DNA from: Terrilactibacillus tamarindi
GTDB taxonomy: Bacteria; Bacillota; Bacilli; Bacillales; Sporolactobacillaceae
DNA length: 64,000 bases
Reading direction: 5' to 3'
Assembly (NCBI RefSeq): GCF_009718825.1
Contig: NZ_WNHB01000002.1
Coordinates: 174,448-238,447, forward strand
Positions 39,561 to 49,873 of this stretch are shown here, piece by piece; position 1 is the first letter of the stretch; every line of letters begins with the position of its first letter. The notes under the pieces are model-generated. The model was not told where the DNA came from, did not search any database, and worked only from the letters and a program-made list of their open reading frames with translations. The position numbers and the translations under genes are program-made.

Positions 39561-40520
39561 TTAATTATTAGGTGGAAGTAGTTTTACAAGCCAATCACTA
39601 ACCACTTTCTCATTATGACGGATGACTTGATGATCATAGGAAACAAGATCATCACTTATCACTTGTATACCTAGTGCTTCGCATCTTTTACTGTCACATA
39701 GGACTGGTTCCGCCTCTTCACGGGCATAATTTTCTAAGATGTCTTGATCAATTGTCTTATTATTAACGAGTATATAATCAAGAAATGGACTTGAACCATG
39801 ATCTAATAACACTTTCACATGGTCAGCTGCCGTAAAGTAATCCGTTTCTCCTTTTTCAGTCATAATATTACAGATGTACACTTTCTTTGCTTTTGCCTTT
39901 TGAATTTCTTCCGCAAGTTCTGGCACTAAGATATTTGGAATAACACTGGTATATAAACTTCCTGGACCTAGTACAATTAAATCAGCCTGCTTAATCGCTT
40001 CAACGCTTTCTTGAAGAGGGGCTATATTTGAAGGTTCCAGAAAAACACGTTTAATTTTCTTGTCGCTTTCCCGAATCGTTGATTCACCTTTAACAATCGT
40101 CCCGTCTGTCATTATAGCGCCCAGTACAATACTTTGATTTGCCGCAGGGAGAACATTCCCATTTACATTTAGTATTCGGCTCATTTCTGCAACACCTTTA
40201 ACAAAGTCTCCTGTAATGGACGTTAATGCGGCTATAAGCAAATTACCCAATGAATGACCATTTAATCCATTCCCATTTTTAAATCGGTGTTGCAAAAGTT
40301 GTTCAAACATTGGTTCAACGTCAGATAAAGCAACGAGAACGTTTCGAATATCCCCAGGTGGTGGAATTTGAAGTTCATTTCTTAACATACCCGAGCTTCC
40401 GCCATCATCGGCCACTGTAACGATGGCAGTAATGTCTAACGGATGTTTTTTAAGTCCTCTTAAAATCCTCGATAAACCTGTTCCACCACCGATGGCGACA
40501 ATTTTTTGTTTTTTTATCAT
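39561..40520 (-). CDS. yvcK: YvcK/GlmR-type UDP-GlcNAc-binding regulator (CofD-like)
   Basis: From ATG 40520 (AAGGA upstream) it has 319 residues, close to 317 in B. subtilis; a longer frame starts at 40544. It begins [19 protein letters not shown] and has [13 protein letters not shown] and [14 protein letters not shown]. YvcK is needed for growth on gluconeogenic carbon and stimulates GlmS. The ATG follows the rapZ stop after one base, showing tight coupling. Confidence 0.95.
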   Translation of the reverse strand: MIKKQKIVAIGGGTGLSRILRGLKKHPLDITAIVTVADDGGSSGMLRNELQIPPPGDIRNVLVALSDVEPMFEQLLQHRFKNGNGLNGHSLGNLLIAALTSITGDFVKGVAEMSRILNVNGNVLPAANQSIVLGAIMTDGTIVKGESTIRESDKKIKRVFLEPSNIAPLQESVEAIKQADLIVLGPGSLYTSVIPNILVPELAEEIQKAKAKKVYICNIMTEKGETDYFTAADHVKVLLDHGSSPFLDYILVNNKTIDQDILENYAREEAEPVLCDSKRCEALGIQVISDDLVSYDHQVIRHNEKVVSDWLVKLLPPNN

Positions 40521-40521
40521 A

Positions 40522-41394
40522 TTAGTAATTTCCTTTTTCAACATCTCGGTGCATCACACGAGAAGGATATACTTTAGATAACTCTTTACTAATATGCTCA
40601 GCCAAAGCAACTGAACGATGCCTTCCACCTGTACACCCAATGGCGATGACAAGTTGTCTCTTACCCTCTCTCTTATACTGAGGTAGCATAAAACGCAAGA
40701 GTTCGAGCAACTTCTGTAGGAATTGCTTCGTCTCACTCCACTTAAATACATAGTCCGCGACGTCTTTTTCAAGGCCTGTTCGAGGTCTCATATGTTCAAT
40801 ATAATAGGGATTAGGTAAAAATCGAACGTCAAAAACAAGGTCTGCATCAATCGGAATGCCATATTTAAAACCAAAGGAAAGGACATTTACCCGGAAGGAC
40901 TGATCATTCTCATCACCAAATTGGGAAATAATCTTGTCTCTTAACTGTACAGGCTTCATGTCTGTTGTATCAATGTAATATTGAGCAAGCCCTCTGATTT
41001 CGTCTAACTTTTCTCGTTCAATCTTAATCCCCTCTAAAGGCAAGCCTCTAGGAGATAACGGATGAGAGCGTCTCGTTTCTTTATAACGTCTAACCAAAGT
41101 TTGGTCTTTTGCATCTAGGAATAGTATTTGAGGCTTAATTTTTTCATTTTTACTAAATGAATCAATGGATTCAAATAAAGAGTCAAATATTTCACGTCCC
41201 CTTAAATCCATCACAACGGCGAGTTTATTTAATTTTTCACCAGAATCTCCAACTAGATCGATGAATTTCGGCAGTAGCGATGGCGGCAGGTTATCAATGC
41301 AAAAGTACCCTAAATCTTCAAAGCTTTGAATAGCTACCGTTTTTCCTGCCCCTGACATCCCTGTAATGATGACTACCTGAATATTTTTCCCCAT
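40522..41394 (-). CDS. rapZ: RNase adapter/nucleotide-binding protein RapZ (YvcJ)
   Basis: The 290-residue P-loop protein has Walker [13 protein letters not shown] at the N-terminus, [12 protein letters not shown], and the C-terminal signature [17 protein letters not shown]. subtilis YvcJ hydrolyses GTP and influences competence, and the enterobacterial homologue controls GlmZ decay. GGGAGG precedes the ATG. It is co-transcribed with yvcI, yvcK and whiA. Confidence 0.95.
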   Translation of the reverse strand: MGKNIQVVIITGMSGAGKTVAIQSFEDLGYFCIDNLPPSLLPKFIDLVGDSGEKLNKLAVVMDLRGREIFDSLFESIDSFSKNEKIKPQILFLDAKDQTLVRRYKETRRSHPLSPRGLPLEGIKIEREKLDEIRGLAQYYIDTTDMKPVQLRDKIISQFGDENDQSFRVNVLSFGFKYGIPIDADLVFDVRFLPNPYYIEHMRPRTGLEKDVADYVFKWSETKQFLQKLLELLRFMLPQYKREGKRQLVIAIGCTGGRHRSVALAEHISKELSKVYPSRVMHRDVEKGNY

Positions 41395-41422
41395 AATACC
41401 CGAACCTCCCTTTTCATCTCTT

Positions 41423-41881
41423 TTAATTTGGATCGAGTCTGTAACTTAACAATTCAAAATCTGGTGAATAATGAAATGTTCCAAAAATCATACCTCGTCC
41501 ATGAAGGACGTAATCTAATAAATGGCGATCTCCTTCCGCCATTGGGAGCTCTTGAAATTCATCTGCATTCTGCCAAGAAAGCTCGCCCTCTTTACTATGT
41601 TCTAAAAGTTGGCCTTCATAATCATCCGCATAAAAAGTGAACATCATCCACTCGGATATTATTTTGTCTCCCTCTTTTATTATAAAGGTAAATACACCTT
41701 TTAGTTCTGGATTTTGCAAATACAGACCGGTTTCCTCACGAAATTCTCGAATGACTGTATCCTTAATGGATTCCCCGCTCTCCATTTTCCCGCCGGGTGC
41801 CACCCACCAGCCTCTTCTCGGTTTTTTTAATAACAATACTTTATCATCATGTCTTAACAAACAGTTCGTTACGCGCTGCAA
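41423..41881 (-). CDS. yvcI: NUDIX hydrolase (YvcI)
   Basis: The 152-residue protein carries a complete Nudix box, with GGKMESGE at its start and REFREETGL at its end. This hydrolyses a nucleoside diphosphate linked to another moiety; the substrate is unknown. The start is TTG 41881 with GAGGTGAG upstream. It leads the yvcI-rapZ-yvcK-whiA group and is separated from trxB by an extra transporter gene. Confidence 0.93.
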   Translation of the reverse strand: MQRVTNCLLRHDDKVLLLKKPRRGWWVAPGGKMESGESIKDTVIREFREETGLYLQNPELKGVFTFIIKEGDKIISEWMMFTFYADDYEGQLLEHSKEGELSWQNADEFQELPMAEGDRHLLDYVLHGRGMIFGTFHYSPDFELLSYRLDPN

Positions 41882-42091
41882 AGCTACTCACCTCTATCTC
41901 ATGTTACAACCATTTATCAAAAATACATTGTCTCTATTATATACGAGTCTATTCCATTTTTCATTTTATTTTACTTTGACTTAGCTAGTCCTGTCTATCT
42001 AGAGTCGCGCTATCATTTGTTCCATTTACTCAAAATCTTCCATTAACATGACTAAAGAGTATAAGGGTTTTGTATACTTTATCTACATGCA

Positions 42092-42125
42092 AAAGCAGCA
42101 ACAGAGTGTGATCTGTTACTGCTTT
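42092..42125 (-). terminator. Terminator after the MHS transporter gene
   Basis: AAAGCAG...CTGCTTT with matched inner arms CAACAGA/TCTGTTA lies 22 bp past the stop. The minus-strand T-run is short. Confidence 0.75.
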
Positions 42126-42146
42126 ATGACATTTTTAAACCCTCCG

Positions 42147-43460
42147 CTAATTATTTTCAGCCTTCAGCTCGGCCTCTATATATGACCTCTTCGATGACTC
42201 ACCCATACGCCAATAAACAATAAAGCTAATAAAAATACAGATTGCTACGTAATAGAAAAATAACGATTCACTACCGATGCTTTTAAACCATAAGGCAACA
42301 AACTCAGCCGTCCCACCAAATATAGCAACAGTTAAACCATATGGCAATCCTACACCAAGAGCACGTATTTCTGTTGGAAATAGCTCTGCTTTAACGATCG
42401 CATTAATTGACGTATAACCTGTAACAATAATAAGGCCTAATAACATGAGTAGAAAGGCCGCAATGGCACTATGTGATTGCCTCATAAGTAGAAATATTGG
42501 CACCGTCAGTATTGTGCCGAATATACCGAAGCACATTAATAGTGGTCTACGTCCAATACGATCTGATAGCATTCCAGCTAGTGGTTGAAGTATGACAAAA
42601 ATGAGTAGTGCAACAAAATTAATTAAACTAACAAGTTCCTTATTGAGACCAACTGAATTCACCATAAACTTCTGTAAATACGTCGTATACGTATAAAATG
42701 CAACGGTTCCACCAAGTGTTAATCCAACAACGGTTAACACTGCCTTAGGATACTTCATCAAAGCACGAATCGTTCCAGCCTTTTCTTTGTCATCCTTATC
42801 CATTTTATTGTATTGTTCCGATTCATCCATCGTACGACGAAGCCATAGTACCGTTAACGCACCTAATGCCCCAATCACAAACGGAATACGCCATCCCCAT
42901 GCTCTCATTTCTGTTTCATTAAGTGATAATTGTAAAATAATTTGGACACCCAGTGCTATCATTTGCCCCGCAACAAGCGTCACATATTGAAAACTTGAGT
43001 AGAATCCACGTCGACCAGTATTGGCCATTTCAGACAAATACGTCGCTGACGTTCCGTATTCTCCTCCTAAGGACAATCCTTGGAGGAGCCTTGCAAGAAC
43101 CAAAATAATAGGAGCAAATATCCCAATCGTTTGATAACTTGGCGTTACAGCAATGACAAGTGAACCACATGCCATAATAGTAATAGAAAGCGTCAGTGCT
43201 GCACGACGACCATAACGATCTGCATAACGTCCCAGTAACAAACTTCCCAATGGACGCATAAGAAAGCCAACGGCAAAAATCGCTGCCGTATTTAATAATT
43301 GGCTTGTTGTGTCCCCTTGTGGAAAAAATTCGGTTGAGAAATATACAGCAAACGCAGCATACACATACCAGTCATACCACTCAATCAAATTTCCTAACGA
43401 ACCTTTAAAAATATTTCCCGCGATTCGACGTGTATTTGCATGTTCACTTGATTTAATCAT
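42147..43460 (-). CDS. MFS transporter of the metabolite:H+ symporter (MHS) family
   Basis: From ATG 43460 (AAGGTGG nine bases upstream) it has 437 residues and twelve predicted helices. The MHS hallmarks are GNLIEWYDWYVYA in helix 1, RPLGSLLLGRYADRYGRR between helices 2 and 3, and GLSLGGEYGTSATYLSEMA. Relatives include KgtP, ShiA and ProP, so the cargo could be a dicarboxylate, aromatic acid or osmolyte. It stands between trxB and yvcI, which adjoin in B. subtilis, suggesting an insertion. An IR AGATCT-N7-AGATCT lies at 43620-43638 upstream. Confidence 0.9.
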   Translation of the reverse strand: MIKSSEHANTRRIAGNIFKGSLGNLIEWYDWYVYAAFAVYFSTEFFPQGDTTSQLLNTAAIFAVGFLMRPLGSLLLGRYADRYGRRAALTLSITIMACGSLVIAVTPSYQTIGIFAPIILVLARLLQGLSLGGEYGTSATYLSEMANTGRRGFYSSFQYVTLVAGQMIALGVQIILQLSLNETEMRAWGWRIPFVIGALGALTVLWLRRTMDESEQYNKMDKDDKEKAGTIRALMKYPKAVLTVVGLTLGGTVAFYTYTTYLQKFMVNSVGLNKELVSLINFVALLIFVILQPLAGMLSDRIGRRPLLMCFGIFGTILTVPIFLLMRQSHSAIAAFLLMLLGLIIVTGYTSINAIVKAELFPTEIRALGVGLPYGLTVAIFGGTAEFVALWFKSIGSESLFFYYVAICIFISFIVYWRMGESSKRSYIEAELKAENN

Positions 43461-43785
43461 GTAAAACATCCACCTTCTCTTTTTTTATATTGAAAAACAA
43501 CAGAAATGTTATGTAGGCTTATTTCACTATTTTCTCTATTAATTAAAGAACAATACCCCATTTAACCGTAATTGGTTTTAGTTGAAATAAAAAATAATGT
43601 TGTCATTGGCATCATCTTAAGATCTAAATCTCAGATCTGTCATTAATTAAGAGTTTACACTAAAACAATGTTGAACCATTACATTAGGTTATGATTATAA
43701 TAACATAAAGGGCATTAATATTCACCTGTTCACAATAATTTCTAAATAGTAAAACTATTTGGAGAGCACGACATTCAAAAAAAAT
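43461..43785. other. Intergenic region upstream of the MHS gene
   Basis: No gene is visible. An inverted repeat AGATCT-AAATCTC-AGATCT (43620-43638) is the only marked feature and may be a regulatory site for the transporter. Confidence 0.4.
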
Positions 43786-43812
43786 GCATGAACTCTGAAT
43801 GAGAGTTCATGC
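43786..43812 (-). terminator. Terminator of trxB
   Basis: Ten-base perfect arms GCATGAACTC/GAGTTCATGC with a seven-base loop, then TTTTTTTT on the minus strand. It lies 120 bp after the trxB stop. Confidence 0.85.
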
Positions 43813-43932
43813 AAAAATGGTACATATATATAAGGGGGTCATTCTATACTTATCATACCCCATTTGTATGTCACTAAGATTACAATTCATTTAAGAAAAC
43901 ATGAAAAGAAATCAAAATCACATAGATAGTCT

Positions 43933-44892
<960 letters not shown>

Positions 44893-45150
44893 TTATCCTT
44901 AGTATTCCAACCTGAGCCTTGTTTTTACTATTGTAAAATAAATGAATAAATATCATTTTTAGTTTAATACTATATACATCTGATTATGTTATATAAAATA
45001 CCCTTTAATAAAAACAATCATGAGTGGATTAGATTAAAATACACATTTATAATTCGTATTTGATTATACTTATTATAAATAACTCTGTAGAATCTATGCT
45101 ATAAAAATATTCTTCATTCGTCTATATATATGCTCAAAAACACATCTTTC

Positions 45151-46659
45151 TCATAATAATCCATTCCGTTTGAGAATTTGGCCTAATTCTTGAATATGTT
45201 TTCTTATTCGATAAACCGATGTATGACAAAGTTTAGCTATTTCAGCTTGAGATGTATGTTGATTTTTTTCTTTCTTCCATAGGTAGATCAATGCTCCGGC
45301 CCACCCCTCAACATCAATCTCATCCTGCTTATCTAACATTTGGTAAACAACATACCAATAATCATATAACTCGGGATGTCTTACAACGGCTTTACCTTCA
45401 GATAGGCACAATTGGACATGCCACATAATGTTTAATCTGTGGTCCACATTTTGTGATTTATGGGCAAGATCCATGACCATTTCGCTTGCAATCGCTCTTA
45501 TTGCAGGATCCTCATGATTTTTTGCTGTATCATTCAGCTCATCTTGGGCCGATAAATAATGAAGATAAAAAATAGCAAATAGCTGTTCAGCTTGGTCTGG
45601 ATTGTATAGCTCGTGCTGAATTAATGAATGTACCATAAAATTATCATAGGCATTCTCATCTAAGAGCATATCTTGCACTTTTTCATATTGAAAAGGATGA
45701 AAAGGTGTTTCATCAAAGTAATGGACTTGGTTCCAAGCTCGTTTGGCTACAGTTAAACGACCAACTTTATAAGCAGCATAAGCCATCCAAAAATAAAAAA
45801 CCTGGTCCCCATTTACGCCCGCTTTTTCAGCAGACGTGAGCCAACGACATGCCTTCTCGAAGTCACCTATAAACAGATATGTTGAGCCTAATTTACTTCT
45901 ATGATCAGGAAAGTAAGGAAAGAGTTTATTTAATCGTGGAAGTATTGTATCGCGTAATTCTATTTCATTAGATTGATGATAGAACGTCACCAAGTTACAT
46001 AATGCATGAATATTGCCTGAATCTCTTTCTAAAACATGGTGTAAAGTAGCATAAGCTTTATCCATCAATCTTAATGAAAAATAAGCAATTGCTAAATTAT
46101 TATATGCTGCCCAAAACTCAGGTTCTTCTTTTATAACCTTTCGAAATAAGTTAATGGCTTTCTTATATTGACCGTTTTCTAACTGTTGACGGCCTTTTTT
46201 ATGGTTCGAAATATACTGAGGTTCCTTGTCTATATCATACCCAACAGATTCCTCATTTATTAGATGAAGTAATTCTTTGGCATCCTGTACGAAAATGCCA
46301 TGTGGTTCTTCTTGTAAATACAAATTGACTTCTCTTAAGGCATCTTGAAATTCGCCAAGATAAGCATAATTGTTTGCCATAAAGAAATGGCATTCTGTTA
46401 ATCCTAAGTCAAGCTCTGTTACAATTCTATTTAAAATCCGATTAGATGATTTATAGTCTTCAAGTTCCGCTAATATAGATGCTTGTTGGCATAAATATTC
46501 AACTTCATTTGGTTCAAAAGCGATCGCACGATCAACATATTTATAGGCTTTATAAAGGTCGCCCTTCTGATAAGCCACCACGCCTTTTTGAAAATAGTAC
46601 GAACCATTTGGGTTGAATGAAATGATGCGTGCCTTTTTAGACATCTTTTCTGATTTCAT
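45151..46659 (-). CDS. yvcD: TPR-repeat protein with C-terminal HTH (YvcD-like)
   Basis: ATG 46659 has GGAGG five bases upstream, giving 502 residues; ATG 46677 is the longer option. Residues 15-300 are tetratricopeptide repeats (for example FQKGVVAYQKGDLYKAYKYV and AAYNNLAIAYFSLRLMDKAY). The last 40 residues look like a winged helix (SQAEIAKLCHTSVYRIRKHI). Its position before trxB matches B. subtilis YvcD. The molecular role is not known; a protein-protein scaffold is likely. Confidence 0.85.
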   Translation of the reverse strand: MKSEKMSKKARIISFNPNGSYYFQKGVVAYQKGDLYKAYKYVDRAIAFEPNEVEYLCQQASILAELEDYKSSNRILNRIVTELDLGLTECHFFMANNYAYLGEFQDALREVNLYLQEEPHGIFVQDAKELLHLINEESVGYDIDKEPQYISNHKKGRQQLENGQYKKAINLFRKVIKEEPEFWAAYNNLAIAYFSLRLMDKAYATLHHVLERDSGNIHALCNLVTFYHQSNEIELRDTILPRLNKLFPYFPDHRSKLGSTYLFIGDFEKACRWLTSAEKAGVNGDQVFYFWMAYAAYKVGRLTVAKRAWNQVHYFDETPFHPFQYEKVQDMLLDENAYDNFMVHSLIQHELYNPDQAEQLFAIFYLHYLSAQDELNDTAKNHEDPAIRAIASEMVMDLAHKSQNVDHRLNIMWHVQLCLSEGKAVVRHPELYDYWYVVYQMLDKQDEIDVEGWAGALIYLWKKEKNQHTSQAEIAKLCHTSVYRIRKHIQELGQILKRNGLL

Positions 46660-46848
46660 GTTTTCCTCCGTATTCATTCAGAATTTGTCCTTTGAAAAGT
46701 ATAACACAGATTGTCCCATTTCGTTTTATAGAAACATGAAAAGGTGGTATTAATTTATGTCTTTGGTCTTTCAATGATTTAAGAAATTTAAAAAGCAGTT
46801 TTCAAAATGTGGCCATAACCAAATAAAACCATTCTAGAAAAGAAAAAA

Positions 46849-46863
46849 ACGCCCATCCGGCGT
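46849..46863 (-). terminator. Short terminator after the holin gene
   Basis: ACGCC/GGCGT with a five-base loop and a seven-T run on the minus strand. Confidence 0.8.
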
Positions 46864-46866
46864 CAT

Positions 46867-47130
46867 TCATTTTGATTTTCCAGATCTCTTATTGAAGGCT
46901 AATTCAAACAACCCCGTTGATGATAGACCCGCTAATCCACCACCCCATAATCTCTCTAGACTATCTAGTTGAGGGGCAAAAGGTTGTGCTGCGAATCCAA
47001 TTATGAGACCTATTATCAGAGCTATTAAAGGGATGATATTTTTTGGAATCGATACGGCTTGTTTTATCATCTGTGTAACAGCCGTTATGATAGGTAAAAT
47101 AATCGTGGCAAACGTTAAAATTTCGTTCAT
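46867..47130 (-). CDS. Phage-type holin (Hol118/A118-like family)
   Basis: The 87-residue protein has two hydrophobic segments (about 5-22 and 32-50), a charged tail, and the motif VTQMIKQAVSIPKNIIPLIAL of A118-type holins. Holins form membrane lesions that release phage endolysin. No endolysin, phage structural gene or integrase is adjacent, so this is an orphan, possibly domesticated. It has its own terminator and a GGGGAGCG ribosome site. Confidence 0.75.
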   Translation of the reverse strand: MNEILTFATIILPIITAVTQMIKQAVSIPKNIIPLIALIIGLIIGFAAQPFAPQLDSLERLWGGGLAGLSSTGLFELAFNKRSGKSK

Positions 47131-47197
47131 TTTTCTCGCTCCCCTAGTTTTATACTAGGATATGCAAGTAGGAGGTAAGAAAACACTATAAGAGGTA

Positions 47198-47402
47198 GTT
47201 CAAAAAGTCACCAAATGATAAGCTACGAATCTCGGCGTTGGCTTGTTTTTTCGGTCCTCATGTAGTAAACACAAGAGGATCTTCAACTAAAATCGCTCAC
47301 GTCCTGTGGCTGGCGCCTAAAGCCACCACATCCTGTGGAATGCCGGTCCTCAAAACGGCGCCGCCTTGACCTTCTTGCTTCTAATTTGTCACCTTTTTGA
47401 AC
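47198..47402 (+). repeat. MITE-like intergenic repeat, copy C
   Basis: The ends are GTTCAAAAAGTCACC and GTCACCTTTTTGAAC, imperfect terminal inverted repeats of about 15 bp. The interior has AAGCTACGAATCT, CGCTCACGTCCTGTGGCTGG and GGTCCTCAAAACGGCGCCG. It is the most intact copy in the window. Confidence 0.85.
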
Positions 47403-47518
47403 ACGTATTATAAGTGCCCATCATAGTGGGATCAGGGCAGAATTTGTCCAATAACAGGAATTAATCCACGCATGTCTACATATATACTCTATTATAGTAT
47501 TTTTAAGGGTGGTGTTCC

Positions 47519-48097
47519 GTGCAAAAGAAAATCATAACCATAGCCTTTGCAAGTATTCTTATTGCTGTAGCTATAAATGGTTTTATCATTCCCTTACATC
47601 TATTAAATGGTGGGTTTTGGGGGATTAGTATTTTAGCTCATTACTTGTGGGGGTATAAAATAGCGCTGACCTTTGCCTGTCTGAATATTCCTATCTATCT
47701 TATTGCATTAAAATATAACAACGTCTTTTTCTTTAATGGCCTCCTTGGGACATGCTTTGTCACTGTTGCAACGGACCTTTTATCTCCTCTTCAGCATATG
47801 ATTAACCTTTCATTTTTTACGAGTATTATCCTTGGTAGTATCATTTTAGGTATGGGTGTAGGCTTAATGCTAAAATTTCATACAAGCCCCGGCGGAATGG
47901 ATCTTCTTGCTTTAATGTTATCAAAGTGGTTTAAGATAAATGTAGGGCTAATTATCTTTACACTAGATTTACTGATTATCGCTTCCGGTGTCATTCTTCT
48001 CCAGGATGAAAAAATATTCTACTCTCTCATTATCGTTTCCATGGTAGGGATCATTACAATGATGATGACCTCGATAAAGTCCATTATTTTTGAATAA
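47519..48097 (+). CDS. YitT-family membrane protein (short form)
   Basis: The 192-residue protein has five or six membrane helices and the family motifs NGFIIPLHLLNGGFWGIS and SPGGMDLLALMLSK. It lacks the C-terminal cytoplasmic DUF2179 domain of full-length YitT proteins. The family's function is unknown, though transport is suspected. GTG 47519 is preceded by AAGGGTGG. Its TAA stop is immediately followed by the AAAGTGA end of a double-hairpin repeat. Confidence 0.85.
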   Translation: MQKKIITIAFASILIAVAINGFIIPLHLLNGGFWGISILAHYLWGYKIALTFACLNIPIYLIALKYNNVFFFNGLLGTCFVTVATDLLSPLQHMINLSFFTSIILGSIILGMGVGLMLKFHTSPGGMDLLALMLSKWFKINVGLIIFTLDLLIIASGVILLQDEKIFYSLIIVSMVGIITMMMTSIKSIIFE

Positions 48098-48247
48098 AGT
48101 GAAACTTCCATCAGTGGGGGTTTTCTTCCCCCCACTGATGGTTAGCTGAACCAATCGGACCTTTACGGGCAGTTGATCCCCCACCTATCTTCTTTGAATA
48201 CTCAGAATCTTGAGGTGGGGGTTTTACTGCCCGTTAAGGCGGGATAA
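48095..48247 (-). repeat. Double-hairpin intergenic repeat, copy 3
   Basis: It begins AAAGTGAAAC at the stop codon of the YitT-like gene and ends GTTAAGGCGGGATAA. Both hairpins are intact (CCATCAGTGGGGG/CCCCCACTGATGG and ACGGGCAG/CTGCCCGT with inner CCCCCACCT/AGGTGGGGG). It is the best-preserved copy and nearly identical to copy 1 in reverse complement. Confidence 0.88.
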
Positions 48248-48333
48248 ACGTTTGTTTAAAAAGAAAGCTACTGACAAAGTCAATTACGGTAGCTTTCCAC
48301 TGTTATTATTTAGTACTTAAAGTGATCATAAGA

Positions 48334-48585
48334 CTACGAATCATCTTCATCCTCTTCATCAATCTCCGCATCTAGAGGCAGAAGCGTTAAGATTTCTTTA
48401 ACGACATTATTAATACGTTCATTTATAACATTTGCCCCATATATTTTTTTGGCAATTTCAATCTTCTGAATCACATCTGGGTCAAATTCCACTATGGGTT
48501 CATCATCTTCAAGCTCATTAAACAGATTGATGATGGTGTCCAATGCCTTGTCAAATTTATCTCGTTCTTGATCGTTTGCTTTCAT
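48334..48585 (-). CDS. Small acidic protein of unknown function
   Basis: An 83-residue, strongly acidic frame begins MKANDQERDKFDKALDTI and has a predicted amphipathic helical character. It ends DAEIDEEDEDDS. A weak GGGTGATAAAAG site precedes the ATG. No family is recognised. It stands alone between a repeat copy and a decayed repeat. Coding is likely from codon pattern and composition, but not proven. Confidence 0.55.
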   Translation of the reverse strand: MKANDQERDKFDKALDTIINLFNELEDDEPIVEFDPDVIQKIEIAKKIYGANVINERINNVVKEILTLLPLDAEIDEEDEDDS

Positions 48586-48656
48586 CTTTTATCACCCATT
48601 GTTAATATGAGTTAAAATGGATGTTTTTATAACTTGGTGAATTTTTTCAGAACAAA

Positions 48657-48726
48657 ACCCCAACCTACATTCTGGTCCTCAGAAAATGCGTCGCCGTTAT
48701 CTTCTTACTTGTCACCTTTTTAAGCA
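48657..48726 (+). repeat. Decayed MITE-like repeat
   Basis: ATTCTGGTCCTCAGAAAATG, CGTCGCCGTTATCTTCTTAC and TTGTCACCTTTTTAAGCAC retain the right half of the family seen at 47198-47402, with several substitutions. Confidence 0.55.
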
Positions 48727-48902
48727 CTATATTTGATGTTTTACTTCATTAATTTTAAATAACCCTTGAAATTGTTATCGTATGCACCGATACTATTGTA
48801 TAGATAGCTAGTCTGTATAAAGATATTTTTTCTACTTAATCCCAAGTATAAACTAATATCGTTTGCTAGTTATGGTTTATATTTTAAAAGGGGGGCGATG
48901 CA

Positions 48903-49559
48903 ATGAATAAACGAATCCTTGTCCTTTTTGGTGGGATTTCAATCATTCTACTCATAATCGGCATAGTCATAGGAAATCAAACAGCAAAAGTGGATCTAAA
49001 TCAACAAAAGATCAGTGCCGAGAATTTACAAAAAGAAATTTCTCAATTAAAAGATCAGAAAAAAGACCTTTCTACTTCAACCTCTAAACTCAACGATGTC
49101 AATAAACAGATAACAGATGCAGAGGCAAAGTTAGATGATCTCAATAAGCAGAATCAAGATGTATTAGATTTAGTTAAAGATAAAGATGACTTGAAAAAAG
49201 AATACGATAAAGCAGCTAGTCAACTTTCAGATATTAAAAAACAACTAAGTAAAGCTAAATCAGATTTGAATAGCACAAATGATCAAGTTGAAAAGGCAAG
49301 TGGCACCCTTCAGCAAGCAAAAGGAGAACCTAAGACGTTAAGTGCAGGTAATTATGTTGTCGGAAGTGATCTTCCAGCCGGACGTTATAAAGCCGTCCCA
49401 GTTGGTGATGGAAGTAATTTCTTCGTTCGAGATCCTGGTGGGTCGGCCTATGTTAATACAATATTAGGTAGCGACGGCGAAGCATCTTATACGTTCGAAT
49501 GTTCTAACGGTGATACAATAGAAACAGAATCATCAGTGAAATTGATTCCAGTAAAATAG
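48903..49559 (+). CDS. Membrane-anchored coiled-coil protein with C-terminal beta domain
   Basis: The 218-residue protein has an N-terminal membrane helix (residues 5-25), then a long coiled coil to about residue 140 rich in Lys, Asp, Gln and Ser. A compact C-terminal domain starts with SAGNYVVGSDLPAGRYKAV and ends GDTIETESSVKLIP. This pAGxY-type domain occurs at the ends of many Gram-positive surface or lipoprotein-like proteins; its role is unknown. AGGGGGG precedes the ATG. The gene stands alone with its own terminator. Confidence 0.75.
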   Translation: MNKRILVLFGGISIILLIIGIVIGNQTAKVDLNQQKISAENLQKEISQLKDQKKDLSTSTSKLNDVNKQITDAEAKLDDLNKQNQDVLDLVKDKDDLKKEYDKAASQLSDIKKQLSKAKSDLNSTNDQVEKASGTLQQAKGEPKTLSAGNYVVGSDLPAGRYKAVPVGDGSNFFVRDPGGSAYVNTILGSDGEASYTFECSNGDTIETESSVKLIPVK

Positions 49560-49583
49560 TGACAAAGAAGAATCAATATATAA

Positions 49584-49625
49584 AAAGAGAGTGTGACAAG
49601 GTTACTCACCTAACACACTCTCTTT
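49584..49625 (+). terminator. Terminator after the coiled-coil protein gene
   Basis: AAAGAGAGTGTG/CACACTCTCTTT twelve-base perfect arms with an 18-base loop, ending in TTTAATTTT. Confidence 0.8.
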
Positions 49626-49655
49626 AATTTTAAGGGACCATTTAAATCACCATGC

Positions 49656-49873
49656 GAACCTGGATTGCACCACTCTGCCGTTTATTTGCACCACTTTGAA
49701 CCCAGATTGCACTACTCTGCCGTTAATTGCACCACTTTGAACCCAGATTGCACCACTCTGCCGTTTATTGCACCACTCCGAACCTGGATTGCACCGCTCT
49801 GCCGTTTATTGCACCACTTCAAACATGAATTGCACCACTCCGAACCTGGATTGCACCGCTCTGCCGTTAATGC
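49656..49873. repeat. Tandem array, about 41 bp period, built on ATTGCACCACT
   Basis: About five imperfect units alternate TGGATTGCACCACTCTGCCG with TTTATTGCACCACTTTGAACC. A partial unit near 49820 is half length. The unit is itself a diverged dimer of a 20-bp module related to the array at 63941-64000. There are no unique spacers, so it is not a CRISPR array. A plus-strand frame runs through it but has no ribosome site. Confidence 0.85.

Noticed and set aside
49656..49873. CRISPR-like array
   Set aside because: The repeats are contiguous or nearly so, diverged, and without unique equal-length spacers; no cas genes are present.
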